From assembly GCF_006539125.1 (NCBI RefSeq), contig NZ_BJMK01000003.1:140525-204524 (forward strand): a stretch of DNA of 64,000 bases, read 5' to 3'. The first letter of the stretch is position 1. Every line of letters begins with the position of its first letter. A program made the translations under genes and the position numbers. Positions 19,598 to 27,759 of this stretch are shown one piece after another. The stretch comes from Gluconobacter sphaericus NBRC 12467 (GTDB taxonomy: Bacteria; Pseudomonadota; Alphaproteobacteria; Acetobacterales; Acetobacteraceae). The notes under the pieces were generated by a model. It saw only the letters and a program-made list of their open reading frames with translations. It was not told where the DNA came from and did not search any database.

Positions 19598-20329
19598 ATG
19601 ACCCAGAGAGTAGCGCTCATTACCGGCGGATCACGCGGCATCGGCGCGGCCATCGCGCTGAAGCTGGCACAGGATGGCTTCGATATCGCCATCACTTACG
19701 CCCGCAATGAAAAAGCTGCGCAGAAAGTTGTCTCGGAAGTTGAGGCGCTGGGCCGCAAGGCCGTCGCCGTTCAGGCCGATGGCGGCAGCACGGACGGCAA
19801 TATCGCAGCCATCACGAAAACGCATGAAGCGTTCGGGCGTCTGGATGCACTGGTATGTAATGCGGGCATCTACCCCTATGGCCCGATCGCCCAGATGACC
19901 GTCACGCAGATCGAGGATGTCCTGAACCTCAACCTGCGCGCGGCGATGATCGAAACGGTCGAAGCCCTGAAATACATGCAGACGGGTGGCCGCCTGATCT
20001 ACATCGGCTCGGCCTTTGGTGAACGCGCACCGTTCCCGGGCATCTCGCTCTATTCGGCAACGAAGGCCGGCCTGATCGGCTTTACGAAGGGTGTAGCGCG
20101 GGATCTCGGACCGCAGGGCATCACGGCGAACATCGTCGAGCCTGGCCCGATCGCAACCGACCTAAACCCCGAGGACGGAGCGGCCGCCGCCGTTATCCGC
20201 AAGTTCACGGCCACGGAATCCTACGGCAAGGTCCATGACATTGCCCGCACCGTGTCGTTCCTCGCCAGTCCGGACGCGTCCTACATCACAGGTGCGTCCA
20301 TTCTGGTGGATGGCGGTCTCGTCGCCTGA
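19598..20329 (+). CDS. SDR-family oxidoreductase (FabG-like)
   Basis: 243 residues from the ATG at 19598, preceded by AGGAAGGAA. The cofactor motif is TGGSRGIG near residue 11, the NAG motif is present (CNAGIYPYG), and the catalytic serine with Y-x-x-x-K is seen at YIGSAFG and YSATK. It ends with the standard GASILVDGGL. A cytosolic NAD(P)-dependent reductase/dehydrogenase; such genes are common in acetic acid bacteria and the substrate cannot be read off. It is a single-gene unit followed by a hairpin. Confidence 0.88.
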   Translation: MTQRVALITGGSRGIGAAIALKLAQDGFDIAITYARNEKAAQKVVSEVEALGRKAVAVQADGGSTDGNIAAITKTHEAFGRLDALVCNAGIYPYGPIAQMTVTQIEDVLNLNLRAAMIETVEALKYMQTGGRLIYIGSAFGERAPFPGISLYSATKAGLIGFTKGVARDLGPQGITANIVEPGPIATDLNPEDGAAAAVIRKFTATESYGKVHDIARTVSFLASPDASYITGASILVDGGLVA

Positions 20330-20339
20330 GACCAAAAAC

Positions 20340-20362
20340 GGCTCCCTCGCGATGAGGGAGCC
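20340..20362 (+). terminator. GC-rich hairpin after the SDR gene
   Basis: GGCTCCCT and AGGGAGCC pair perfectly around a 7-base loop, about 11 bases after the stop. No T run follows directly, so termination strength is uncertain. Confidence 0.55.
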
Positions 20363-20526
20363 GCCGTAGCGCGGGCGTTCTCCACAAAAAAATAACTCTG
20401 GATTTTGGCGTTTTTGACAAACCGTGATGACCCCAGCCCCGGTGCTGGATTTGTGGGAATGACCACGTCATGGTTTCATGATGCACAACATCTCCGGCCA
20501 TGCCGGAAAAACGAGGAAGCAGTCCC

Positions 20527-20907
20527 ATGGCCGCATCAATCACGATCTACGGCATTCCCAACTGCGATACGATGCGCAAGGCGTGGACATGGCTGGCCGA
20601 ACACGGGGTGGCGGTTACGTTCCATGATTATCGCCAGGACGGCGTCGATCGGGGGCAGCTTGAAGGCTGGGTGGCTCAGCTGGGCTGGGAGAAGCTGCTG
20701 AACCGTTCGGGAACGACGTTCCGCAGGCTGTCACCGGAACTGAAGGACAACCTTGATGCGGAACGTGCCATTGCGCTCATGCTGGAGCAGCCTGCCATGA
20801 TCCGGCGTCCGGTTCTGGAAGCTCCGGGCCTGCTGCTGGTCGGTTTCCGCCCTGACGATTACGCCGCAGCCCTGTCAGGTTTCAGCGCTCAAGATCCAAC
20901 GCCCTGA
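20527..20907 (+). CDS. ArsC-family thioredoxin-fold protein (YffB/Spx-like)
   Basis: 126 residues from the ATG at 20527. It starts with the ArsC-like fold (ITIYGIPNCDTMRKAWTWL), with a single active-site-position cysteine, then HDYRQDGVD and the C-terminal PVLEAPGLLLVGFRPDDY. It resembles YffB-type proteins rather than true arsenate reductases; no ars genes are next to it. It converges on the GAF-Fis regulator, overlapping by 26 bases at the 3' ends. Confidence 0.82.
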   Translation: MAASITIYGIPNCDTMRKAWTWLAEHGVAVTFHDYRQDGVDRGQLEGWVAQLGWEKLLNRSGTTFRRLSPELKDNLDAERAIALMLEQPAMIRRPVLEAPGLLLVGFRPDDYAAALSGFSAQDPTP

Positions 20908-21787
20908 TCTTGCGGTGCAGCGTCGCGCGACTCACGCCCAGAAGACGCGCGGCGGCACTGACATTTCCGTGGACCGTTGCAAGGGCGGAGTGAATAACCT
21001 GCGCTTCTGCCCGACGGAAATTGGGCTCTTCCTGCGCATCGAGCAGGGGTAGCAGGGCGGGGAGGCTGGACAGCTCGCCCTCGGGCCAGTTCATGTGCTG
21101 GCGGCTGGCATGTGTCGCACCTTGGACATGACCGTCACGGTCAAGAGCGACTAACATCGACGAGGATGACGTGGACGGCCCCAGGGTCATGATCATGGCC
21201 TGCCCGAAGCGGTCATGAAACAGTTTCTCCTCCACGCGCCGGGCAGTCGTTAGGAGCGCATCCATCAGCAGCTGCGCGGTGGGCACGACGTTCTCCGCCG
21301 TAAATGAACAGATATTCATCGCGCCTGCGAGTTCCCCGATGGAATTATAGACCGGTACGGCCATGCCTGTGAGCTTGCGGAAACATAGCCGCCAGTGCTG
21401 GTCATGCACGACCATAACGGGGCGTTCCTCACGCAGGCAGGTGCCGATGGCATTGGTTCCTGCATTCTGCTCGTCCCATACCGCTCCTGCCTGAAAACGC
21501 CAGCGCCTGCAGCCGCTGAGCTGGCTGCGCTGGGTATGGCGGGAGAGAACGATCCCTGTGGGATCGGCCAGCATGACCGTGAAATCCAGCCGATCCACGA
21601 GCCTGTGCAGATGCTGCATCTCGGGCAGGGCACTCTGGATCAGGCGCTGGGTGCGCCCGCTGACGAAGCGCAGCTCCGGCTGGCTGAGGACTTCTGTTTC
21701 CCACCGCTCGGACGGATCCAGATTGTAGTTCGTGGAGCATCTTGCCCATGAAGCGGTCAGGCAGGTGCGGGACAGTGTTGTGGTCAT
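20882..21787 (-). CDS. GAF-Fis transcriptional regulator lacking the AAA+ domain
   Basis: 301 residues from the ATG at 21787. The N-terminal part is the AcoR-type sensor: WDEQNAGTNAIGTCLREERPV and the LTGMAVPVYNSIGELAGAMNI core of a GAF domain. The C-terminus is a Fis-type helix-turn-helix (VHGNVSAAARLLGVSRATLHRKI). The sigma-54 ATPase module with GAFTGA that normally lies between them is absent, and the two parts are joined by about 90 residues. It is divergent from the PQQ dehydrogenase and a 16-bp inverted repeat sits just before its start, so it probably controls itself and the dehydrogenase (inference). Confidence 0.85.
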   Translation of the reverse strand: MTTTLSRTCLTASWARCSTNYNLDPSERWETEVLSQPELRFVSGRTQRLIQSALPEMQHLHRLVDRLDFTVMLADPTGIVLSRHTQRSQLSGCRRWRFQAGAVWDEQNAGTNAIGTCLREERPVMVVHDQHWRLCFRKLTGMAVPVYNSIGELAGAMNICSFTAENVVPTAQLLMDALLTTARRVEEKLFHDRFGQAMIMTLGPSTSSSSMLVALDRDGHVQGATHASRQHMNWPEGELSSLPALLPLLDAQEEPNFRRAEAQVIHSALATVHGNVSAAARLLGVSRATLHRKIRALDLER

Positions 21788-21800
21788 CGCGCTCCTCGCA

Positions 21801-21842
21801 CTGCGTCGTACCTGTCGCAGTTCTGAGACAGGTACGACGCAG
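21801..21842. promoter_or_regulatory. Perfect 16-bp inverted repeat, candidate operator
   Basis: CTGCGTCGTACCTGTC at 21801-21816 and its exact complement at 21827-21842 are separated by 10 bases. The centre contains TGTC-N10-GACA. It lies 14 bases upstream of the GAF-Fis regulator start, inside the region shared with the PQQ dehydrogenase. It could be a regulator binding site or, in the transcript, a strong hairpin in the leader. Confidence 0.6.
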
Positions 21843-22198
21843 ACGGTCACAAACGGGTGAAAGTTCAATGATGTGGGATAGCCCGCAACGAAAAAAATCA
21901 GGAATGACGTTTTCCGGAAAAGGCGAAGCGTTGCGTATCGGGGATGCTGTTTTGCAGGCCATCGGTAACGCAGTGCTCCTTCTCTTTTCTGGTTCAGTGC
22001 TGTGGAGCGGAGGGGAAGCAGGCATGAAGCCGGAGCTGTTAGCAGGCGCCGCTTTTTGCTGCTCCTGCTGTTCGAACAGGGCTCTCCCGTCCGTCACAGC
22101 CATGACGGGACGCAAACGGTAACGCGTTCCGCCGATGACCAGGAAAGACAAATCATTTCAGAGGGAATGGTTTTCGTTTTTCGCAAGAACGAGGTGTC
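21843..22198. other. Leader region of the PQQ dehydrogenase gene
   Basis: About 356 bases between the inverted repeat and the dehydrogenase start. Open frames here are short and shadow-like. Nothing else definite is visible; the promoter should lie here. The sequence just before the start (ACGAGGTGTC then ATG) supplies a fair ribosome site. Confidence 0.45.
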
Positions 22199-24670
22199 AT
22201 GTCTGCTTCACTCCAGAGGGTAATGTCTTCATTAACCTCTATCCTGCTCGCACTTGTCGGGCTTTTCCTGCTGGGAGGGGGAGGATATCTCCTCATTCTC
22301 GGCGGCTCGTGGTTCTACGCCCTTCTGGGCCTCGTGATGCTTGCTGCTGCGGGTATCAGCTTCAGGAATCCCCTGCTGGCCGCGCGGCTGTACGCGGCCC
22401 TTCTGCTGGTGGCGACCATCTGGTCCGTTCTTGAAGTCGGGTTCGACATCTGGGGTCTGGAAGTCCGTCTTTTCACGCTCGTCGGCATTGCGGCCTGGAT
22501 GCTGCTGCCATGGGTGTGGCGCACGGGCCGGAACTGGACTTCGGACAAGCGCGAACTGCTCGGTTCGACCGTCATTGCGATGGTTGCGATCATCGCAAGC
22601 TGCTTCACGTCCTACTCCATTAACGGCACGCTCCCTGCGGACCGTATGGCCGTAACCGGACAGTCCGATCTGACGGCGAAAGGCACGCCCGAAGCCGACT
22701 GGCCTGCCTACGGCCGCACGGTGGGTGGTGATCGCTACAGCCCGCTGGCCCAGATTACACCTGCGAATATCAGCAACCTCAAACGCGCCTGGGTGACCCG
22801 CACGGGTGACGTCCAGAAGTCTGACGAAGGTGTTGTCGCAGGTCCTGATCAGGGCCACGAGTTCAACCTTGAGGTCACCCCCATCAAGGTCGATGACACG
22901 CTCTATCTCTGCACGCCGCACAACTGGGTCATGGCTCTTGATGCCAGAACCGGCAAGGTGAAGTGGAAGTTCGATCCCAAGCCGGCCGCGGCCGATCTGG
23001 CGGCGAACGTCTATCTGGCCTGCCGTGGCGTGTCCTATTATAAGGCGCCGGACGACTATCAGGCTCCGGACGGCTCCAAGGCCTGCCAGAAGCGCCTTTT
23101 CTCCCCGGTCGGCGACGTGCGTCTGCTGGCTGTCGATGCCGAAACCGGCAAGCCCTGCGAAGATTTCGGCGAGCACGGCTTTATTTCTCTGCGCCAGTAT
23201 CTCGGTCATGTTCCGCATGGCTTCCATTTCGTGACGTCCCCGCCGCTGGTGGTGAAGGATCGCGTGGTGCTGGGCGGTTGGATCTTCGACAATCAGGCGA
23301 ATTTCGAGCCTTCCGGCGCAATCCGTGCGTTTAACCCGATCACGGGCGAGATCGAATGGGCCTGGGATGCCGGTCACAACCCGGAAAACTGGAAGCCCGG
23401 CCCGAACGACGAGCTGACGCGTGACACCCCGAACGCATGGGGCGTCTACACGGCCGATCCGGATCTCGGCCTGCTGTATATCCCGACGGGTAACTCTCCT
23501 CCGGACAACTGGGGTGGCTCGCGCCGTCCGTTCGACGACGCAACCTCCAGCGCCACGATCGCTCTCGATATCGAGACGGGTGAACGCCGCTGGACCTTCC
23601 AGACCGTTCATCATGACCTGTGGGACATGGATCTTCCGATCGGTCCGTCCATGGTTGATCTGCCCGGCCCGAACGGTGAAAACATTCCGGCTCTGATCCA
23701 GAGTACCAAGCGCGGAGAGTTCTTTGTTCTGGACCGTCGGACCGGCAAGCCGGTTCCGGGTTACCCGGTCGAGGAACGTCCGGTTCCGACCGCGGGTGTT
23801 GCAGCGGATGACCATGTCTCCCCGACGCAGCCTTACGCAGTTGGCCTGCCGTCCCTGACGCCGCCGGACCTCAAGGAAAGCGACATGTGGGGCGCGACGC
23901 TGCTGGATCAGATGATCTGCCGCATCCAGTTCCGTCAGTCCGCTTATGACGGTCAGTTCACGCCGCCACATGTCGGCAAGACGACGATCGTCTATCCGGC
24001 ATTCTATGGTGTGGTTGACTGGCAGGGCGCATCCATCGATCCGCAGCGCAAACTGCTGATCGCCAATGCGAGCTACCTGCCGTTCCGGATCCGTCTGGAA
24101 AAGCGTCAGCAGGCTGAAAATGCCGGTATTCTGCCGAAGTGGAACGGTCAGGGTGACAAGCCGGAAGCCAAGGGCGATGCGCTGAGTGTCTCTCCTGATT
24201 ACGGAACGCCTTACATCGCTTACACCAGCCCATGGCTGAACCCGCTTCAGATTCCCTGCAAGGGCCCGGCCTGGGGAACGATCACGGCAATCGATCTGGT
24301 GACGAAGAAGATTGTCTGGCAGCACCCTGTCGGCACCACGCGCGACACGGGTCCTTTCCGGACGCATAACAACCTTCCGCTTCCGACCGGGATGTACAAC
24401 ATCGGTGGCAGCGTCCTGACCAAGGGCGGCGTGTCCTTTATGGGTGCGACGGCCGACGACTACCTGCGCGGTTTCGACATGTCGAACGGCAAGGTCATCT
24501 GGCAGGACCGTCTGCCTGCTGGCGGACAGGCCACGCCGATGTCCTATCAAATCGATGGGAAGCAGTATGTTGTGATCGCCGCTGGCGGTCATGGGGGCCT
24601 TGGCACCCGCAGCGGTGATTATATCATCGCTTACAGCCTGAACGGAGACCAGAGCGCCCCTGCGCACTGA
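22199..24670 (+). CDS. Membrane-bound PQQ-dependent dehydrogenase, glucose/quinate dehydrogenase type
   Basis: 823 residues. Five membrane helices lie within residues 14-140, then the periplasmic eight-bladed quinoprotein domain starts at WPAYGRTVGGDRYSPLAQI (168-187). The conserved HHDLWDMD is at 471-478, and GTITAIDLVTKKIVWQHPVGT and RLPAGGQATPMSYQIDGKQY mark the end. This enzyme oxidises its substrate in the periplasm and passes electrons to ubiquinone. The single-chain layout fits glucose, quinate/shikimate or inositol dehydrogenases. The next gene encodes an outer membrane channel, as in quiA-quiX pairs, so a quinate-type enzyme is as likely as glucose dehydrogenase. No heme motif is present. 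Confidence 0.88.
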   Translation: MSASLQRVMSSLTSILLALVGLFLLGGGGYLLILGGSWFYALLGLVMLAAAGISFRNPLLAARLYAALLLVATIWSVLEVGFDIWGLEVRLFTLVGIAAWMLLPWVWRTGRNWTSDKRELLGSTVIAMVAIIASCFTSYSINGTLPADRMAVTGQSDLTAKGTPEADWPAYGRTVGGDRYSPLAQITPANISNLKRAWVTRTGDVQKSDEGVVAGPDQGHEFNLEVTPIKVDDTLYLCTPHNWVMALDARTGKVKWKFDPKPAAADLAANVYLACRGVSYYKAPDDYQAPDGSKACQKRLFSPVGDVRLLAVDAETGKPCEDFGEHGFISLRQYLGHVPHGFHFVTSPPLVVKDRVVLGGWIFDNQANFEPSGAIRAFNPITGEIEWAWDAGHNPENWKPGPNDELTRDTPNAWGVYTADPDLGLLYIPTGNSPPDNWGGSRRPFDDATSSATIALDIETGERRWTFQTVHHDLWDMDLPIGPSMVDLPGPNGENIPALIQSTKRGEFFVLDRRTGKPVPGYPVEERPVPTAGVAADDHVSPTQPYAVGLPSLTPPDLKESDMWGATLLDQMICRIQFRQSAYDGQFTPPHVGKTTIVYPAFYGVVDWQGASIDPQRKLLIANASYLPFRIRLEKRQQAENAGILPKWNGQGDKPEAKGDALSVSPDYGTPYIAYTSPWLNPLQIPCKGPAWGTITAIDLVTKKIVWQHPVGTTRDTGPFRTHNNLPLPTGMYNIGGSVLTKGGVSFMGATADDYLRGFDMSNGKVIWQDRLPAGGQATPMSYQIDGKQYVVIAAGGHGGLGTRSGDYIIAYSLNGDQSAPAH

Positions 24671-24686
24671 TCGCCCACTTACGGAC

Positions 24687-24716
24687 GGAGCGTGTCTTTT
24701 ACTGAGGACACGCTCC
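24687..24716 (+). terminator. Intergenic hairpin between dehydrogenase and channel genes
   Basis: GGAGCGTGTC and GACACGCTCC form a perfect 10-bp stem. No T run follows, so it may be an attenuator or 3'-protecting hairpin that sets the ratio of the two products. Confidence 0.5.
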
Positions 24717-24750
24717 ACATTCCCGCTCACACTCTATGGAAATTCACGTT

Positions 24751-25641
24751 ATGCGTTGCAAATTCACGCTCGGAGTGCGTCTTGGTGCCCTGACGGCCTG
24801 GTTGCCTGCTGTTGCTCTCGTTCCAGGCTTTGCCGCTCATGGTGCGGATATTCCACTGGCCATCATCGGACCGCACGAATACGACCTGCCGGTCGATTTC
24901 AAACCGTTCAACGTGGTCGTGCAGTATGGTGACGGAAACGCCGCTGGCTCCGTTTACGACAGTGGCGGACAGCGACGGGCGCGAGGTGGCAGTCACACCT
25001 GGAGCGGTATGACGAAATACGTGCATTTCCGAAGTTTCGACGCGATCCCGCATGTCGGCTTCGCCTTCGAACTGATCCAGTCCGAGGCCTACACGCTGGC
25101 TAACGGGCAGAACTGGGGTGGTCTGGGCACGACAATCGTCGGACCCGCCGCCTGGTTCAAGCCCAACAAGCACAGCACGCTCGGGATCCAGACCTTCATG
25201 GAAACACCGTCGGGCACGCGGGATTCCATGGCGATGCATTACTGGGCCAACCTGTCGAGCATCATCTTCGATTACGAATGGAAGCATTTTAGCTTCGATG
25301 GCGATCTGGGCAGCGTCGTAAGCTCCACCAAACATCGCAATGGCGAACACAGCTATTCGGCTGGAAACGTGTTTTACACGAACCTGCGCTTCAGCTGGAA
25401 AGCCACGTCACGCATCGAGCCGTTCTTGTCGCTCGACTGGCAGAACAGTGGCGGCATGCACGACAACACGTCCAATCTGTGGGTCGCCAATTCCAGCAGC
25501 CGCGAAACGGCGCTTGGCGTCGGTGCAATGTTTTTCATCACTAAACGCCTGTCGTTCACACCCCGTTATTCTCATTCCGTCGAAGGACGGAACGTGCCGG
25601 AGACGAACGCCTATTACATGAAGATCGCCTATCTGTTCTGA
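24751..25641 (+). CDS. Outer membrane channel of the phenol-degradation MetA/SphA-like family, possible QuiX
   Basis: 296 residues from the ATG at 24751, which has GGAAA upstream; an earlier ATG at 24736 has no ribosome site. The signal peptide ends at AAHGADIP. The body alternates like a 12-stranded barrel (FKPFNVVVQYGDGNA, SIIFDYEWKHFSFDGDLG, TNLRFSWKATSRIEPFLSLDWQNSGG) and ends YYMKIAYLF. Such channels often sit beside genes for aromatic or cyclic acids. Lying 80 bases after the PQQ dehydrogenase, it probably lets the substrate into the periplasm (inference). Confidence 0.7.
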   Translation: MRCKFTLGVRLGALTAWLPAVALVPGFAAHGADIPLAIIGPHEYDLPVDFKPFNVVVQYGDGNAAGSVYDSGGQRRARGGSHTWSGMTKYVHFRSFDAIPHVGFAFELIQSEAYTLANGQNWGGLGTTIVGPAAWFKPNKHSTLGIQTFMETPSGTRDSMAMHYWANLSSIIFDYEWKHFSFDGDLGSVVSSTKHRNGEHSYSAGNVFYTNLRFSWKATSRIEPFLSLDWQNSGGMHDNTSNLWVANSSSRETALGVGAMFFITKRLSFTPRYSHSVEGRNVPETNAYYMKIAYLF

Positions 25642-25651
25642 GAGCGTGTTC

Positions 25652-25670
25652 GCGGCCTGTTTCAGGCCGC
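25652..25670. terminator. Convergent hairpin
   Basis: GCGGCCTG-TTT-CAGGCCGC at the junction of two convergent genes; it overlaps the last codons of the leftward gene. No T run. Confidence 0.4.
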
Positions 25671-27137
25671 TGCCTTCGGACGGAAGCGCGCCGTGGTGAT
25701 GTCGCAGTCATACTGTGCCGCCGTCTCGCAGGGATTGCTGGCGAGTTCGTTAATAGCGTTCAGGATGCGCTCGACCTTGCTGTCATCCATCAGCACACTG
25801 AAATTCAGGCGTGTCCAGCCAGGTTTTTCGATTTCCTGACCCGAGAGAATGGCGCTGCGGATCAGGCCAGACACATTTTCATCAATGCCTAGCAGACGAT
25901 GCGCATACGGCCCTGCACACGCACAGCCACCCCGGACCTGAATGCCGTAACGGTCCGACAGCATGCGCGTGAAAAGCTGCTGATGGATGAACACATTGTT
26001 CTTCACATCGCGGATACGGAACGAAAAGATCGGCAGTGCGTCGGCAGTCGGATGTCCTAGGATCTCGATGGCGGGATTGTTGCTCCAGGCTTTTACGGCC
26101 CGGGCGCGCAGTTCCGCATTGCGCTGCGCCATATAGGCGTCTCCGATGACGTCCTTGACGATGAAGGCCAGCGCGGCGCGGATATCTCCGATCACGTTCG
26201 GTGTCCCGCTTTCTTCGCGGGCAGCGAGGTTCGCGGTGTAGTCGTGGTTCCAGGGCGAAACAAAACGCACGGTACCACCGCCCGGAAGGACAGGTGTCGT
26301 GCGGAGCATGGCGGTATTGCGGACGATCAGTATGCCGGACGCTGCCGGGCCACCGATGAACTTGTGGCAGGACACGACGACCGCATCTTTCTCGAACGGT
26401 GTGCCGGGCTGCATGTCAATCGGGCAGTATGGTCCGGCTCCGGCATAATCCCAGATCGACAGGGCACCATTTCGCTTGAGCAGGGCAGTGACGGCGTTCA
26501 CATCCGTCAGGATGCCCGTGACGTTGGAAGCGGCCGAGAACGAGCCGATTTTCAGACGGTCTGCGGGGTAGGATTTCAAGGCCTGTTCCAGACCATGCAG
26601 ATCCGGTCCACCTTCGGGCGCCTCAGGAATTTCGACAATCTCCGCACCGCTCTCACGCCAGGGCAGGATGTTGGAGTGATGCTCGTAAGGGCCGATAAAA
26701 ACGACGGGCCGCTTGCCAGTTTCACACAGAGCCGGGATTTCCAGCAGATGAACGAGACGGTTCAGCCCGGCCGTTGCGCCATTGCCCATAAAGATGGTCG
26801 TGAAATCGGGAGCAGGTGCATGACAGAACCGGGCGATCATGGCGCGGGCGCTGTTGCGCAGGCGCGTCATGTAAGCGCCGCAGAAAGACGCTTCGGTGTG
26901 ACTGTTGGCATAGAATGGCAGGATCTCGTCCATGATGAACGTCTCGATCTGCTTCAGCGCACGGCCGGAGGCAACATAATCGGCATAAAGCAGGGATTGC
27001 GTCCCGAACGGCGTCGAGAACTTCGCACCATCACCAATCACCCCCTTGGCCAGCGCGCTCAACCCGTTGTCGCGCAGCGTCTGCTCGAACTGTTCAAGAA
27101 TGGCGGTGCTGTTGTCGAGATTGCCGATCGTTTCCAT
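25662..27137 (-). CDS. PLP-dependent class V aminotransferase, cysteine desulfurase-like
   Basis: 491 residues, longer than SufS/CsdA (about 405). PLP-site features are clear: NSHTEASFCGAY early, a GNGATAGLNRLVHLL phosphate loop, the aspartate in ALSIWDYAGAGPY and the Schiff-base lysine in VVVSCHKFIGGP. A cysteine loop (RGGCACAGPYAHRLLG) sits where desulfurases have the catalytic cysteine. It may release sulfur from a cysteine derivative or act as a lyase. The divergent Lrp-type gene 110 bases away and the permease beyond it suggest amino acid catabolism rather than Fe-S assembly; no suf or isc genes are near. Confidence 0.8.
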   Translation of the reverse strand: METIGNLDNSTAILEQFEQTLRDNGLSALAKGVIGDGAKFSTPFGTQSLLYADYVASGRALKQIETFIMDEILPFYANSHTEASFCGAYMTRLRNSARAMIARFCHAPAPDFTTIFMGNGATAGLNRLVHLLEIPALCETGKRPVVFIGPYEHHSNILPWRESGAEIVEIPEAPEGGPDLHGLEQALKSYPADRLKIGSFSAASNVTGILTDVNAVTALLKRNGALSIWDYAGAGPYCPIDMQPGTPFEKDAVVVSCHKFIGGPAASGILIVRNTAMLRTTPVLPGGGTVRFVSPWNHDYTANLAAREESGTPNVIGDIRAALAFIVKDVIGDAYMAQRNAELRARAVKAWSNNPAIEILGHPTADALPIFSFRIRDVKNNVFIHQQLFTRMLSDRYGIQVRGGCACAGPYAHRLLGIDENVSGLIRSAILSGQEIEKPGWTRLNFSVLMDDSKVERILNAINELASNPCETAAQYDCDITTARFRPKAAA

Positions 27138-27247
27138 GGCGCGATGTTCTTCCTCTGCGTGAGAATTGAACGATAGACCGACAGAAAGAGTAAAAACCTT
27201 TTCTTTTTTGAGGATGAAAAATCGTTTTTGTGGTCATATGATGCGAT

Positions 27248-27709
27248 ATGGCCAGAAAACTCGATCAAACAGACAGGGCGATCCTGAGAATCCTCCAAAA
27301 GCAGGGTACCCCTTCCCAGCGTGAACTCGCCGAGAAGGTTGGTCTGTCGCAGAATGCCTGCTGGCGGCGCCTGAACGCCCTGCGCGAAGACGGCGTGATC
27401 GCCCATGACACGGTGCGGCTCAACGCCTCTGCGCTGGGCCTGACGCTGACGGTGTTCGTGCTGATGCGTACGCGCCATCATTCGCGCGAATGGTTCGAGA
27501 CATTTCGCAAGGTGGTCGGTTCGATCCCGAACATAGTTGATTTTTATCGGATCGCGGGTGAATACGATTATCTTCTGAAAGTGGTGGCCTGTGATATGAA
27601 CGATTTCGATCGTGTCTATCAGCAGATCATCAGCAAGGTGGAGCTTGATGCCATCACCTCGTACATGACCATGGAAACCCTGGCGGACAACAGAGATCTT
27701 CCGGTCTGA
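27248..27709 (+). CDS. Lrp/AsnC-family transcriptional regulator
   Basis: 153 residues with the standard layout: N-terminal helix-turn-helix (LDQTDRAILRILQKQGTPSQRELAEKVG region) and a C-terminal RAM ligand domain (PNIVDFYRIAGEYDYLLKVVACD). Lrp proteins sense amino acids and often control a divergent neighbour, here the class V PLP enzyme, and the downstream permease. The 110-base divergent spacer has A/T runs suited to Lrp wrapping. Confidence 0.92.
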   Translation: MARKLDQTDRAILRILQKQGTPSQRELAEKVGLSQNACWRRLNALREDGVIAHDTVRLNASALGLTLTVFVLMRTRHHSREWFETFRKVVGSIPNIVDFYRIAGEYDYLLKVVACDMNDFDRVYQQIISKVELDAITSYMTMETLADNRDLPV

Positions 27710-27759
27710 AACGTCTGGCCCGCAACACCGTCCCGTCCACAGCAGGAAGTCCCTTGTCC

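Noticed and set aside
21940..21956. GG-N10-GC resembling a sigma-54 -24/-12 promoter upstream of the PQQ dehydrogenase
   Set aside because: Only the GG and TTGCA parts match, it is about 240 bases from the start codon, and the adjacent regulator lacks the ATPase domain needed to activate sigma-54.
22232..24730. 832-codon open frame antisense to the PQQ dehydrogenase
   Set aside because: A long antisense shadow frame typical of GC-rich genes; arginine/histidine-rich with no domain, and the sense strand is an unmistakable quinoprotein.
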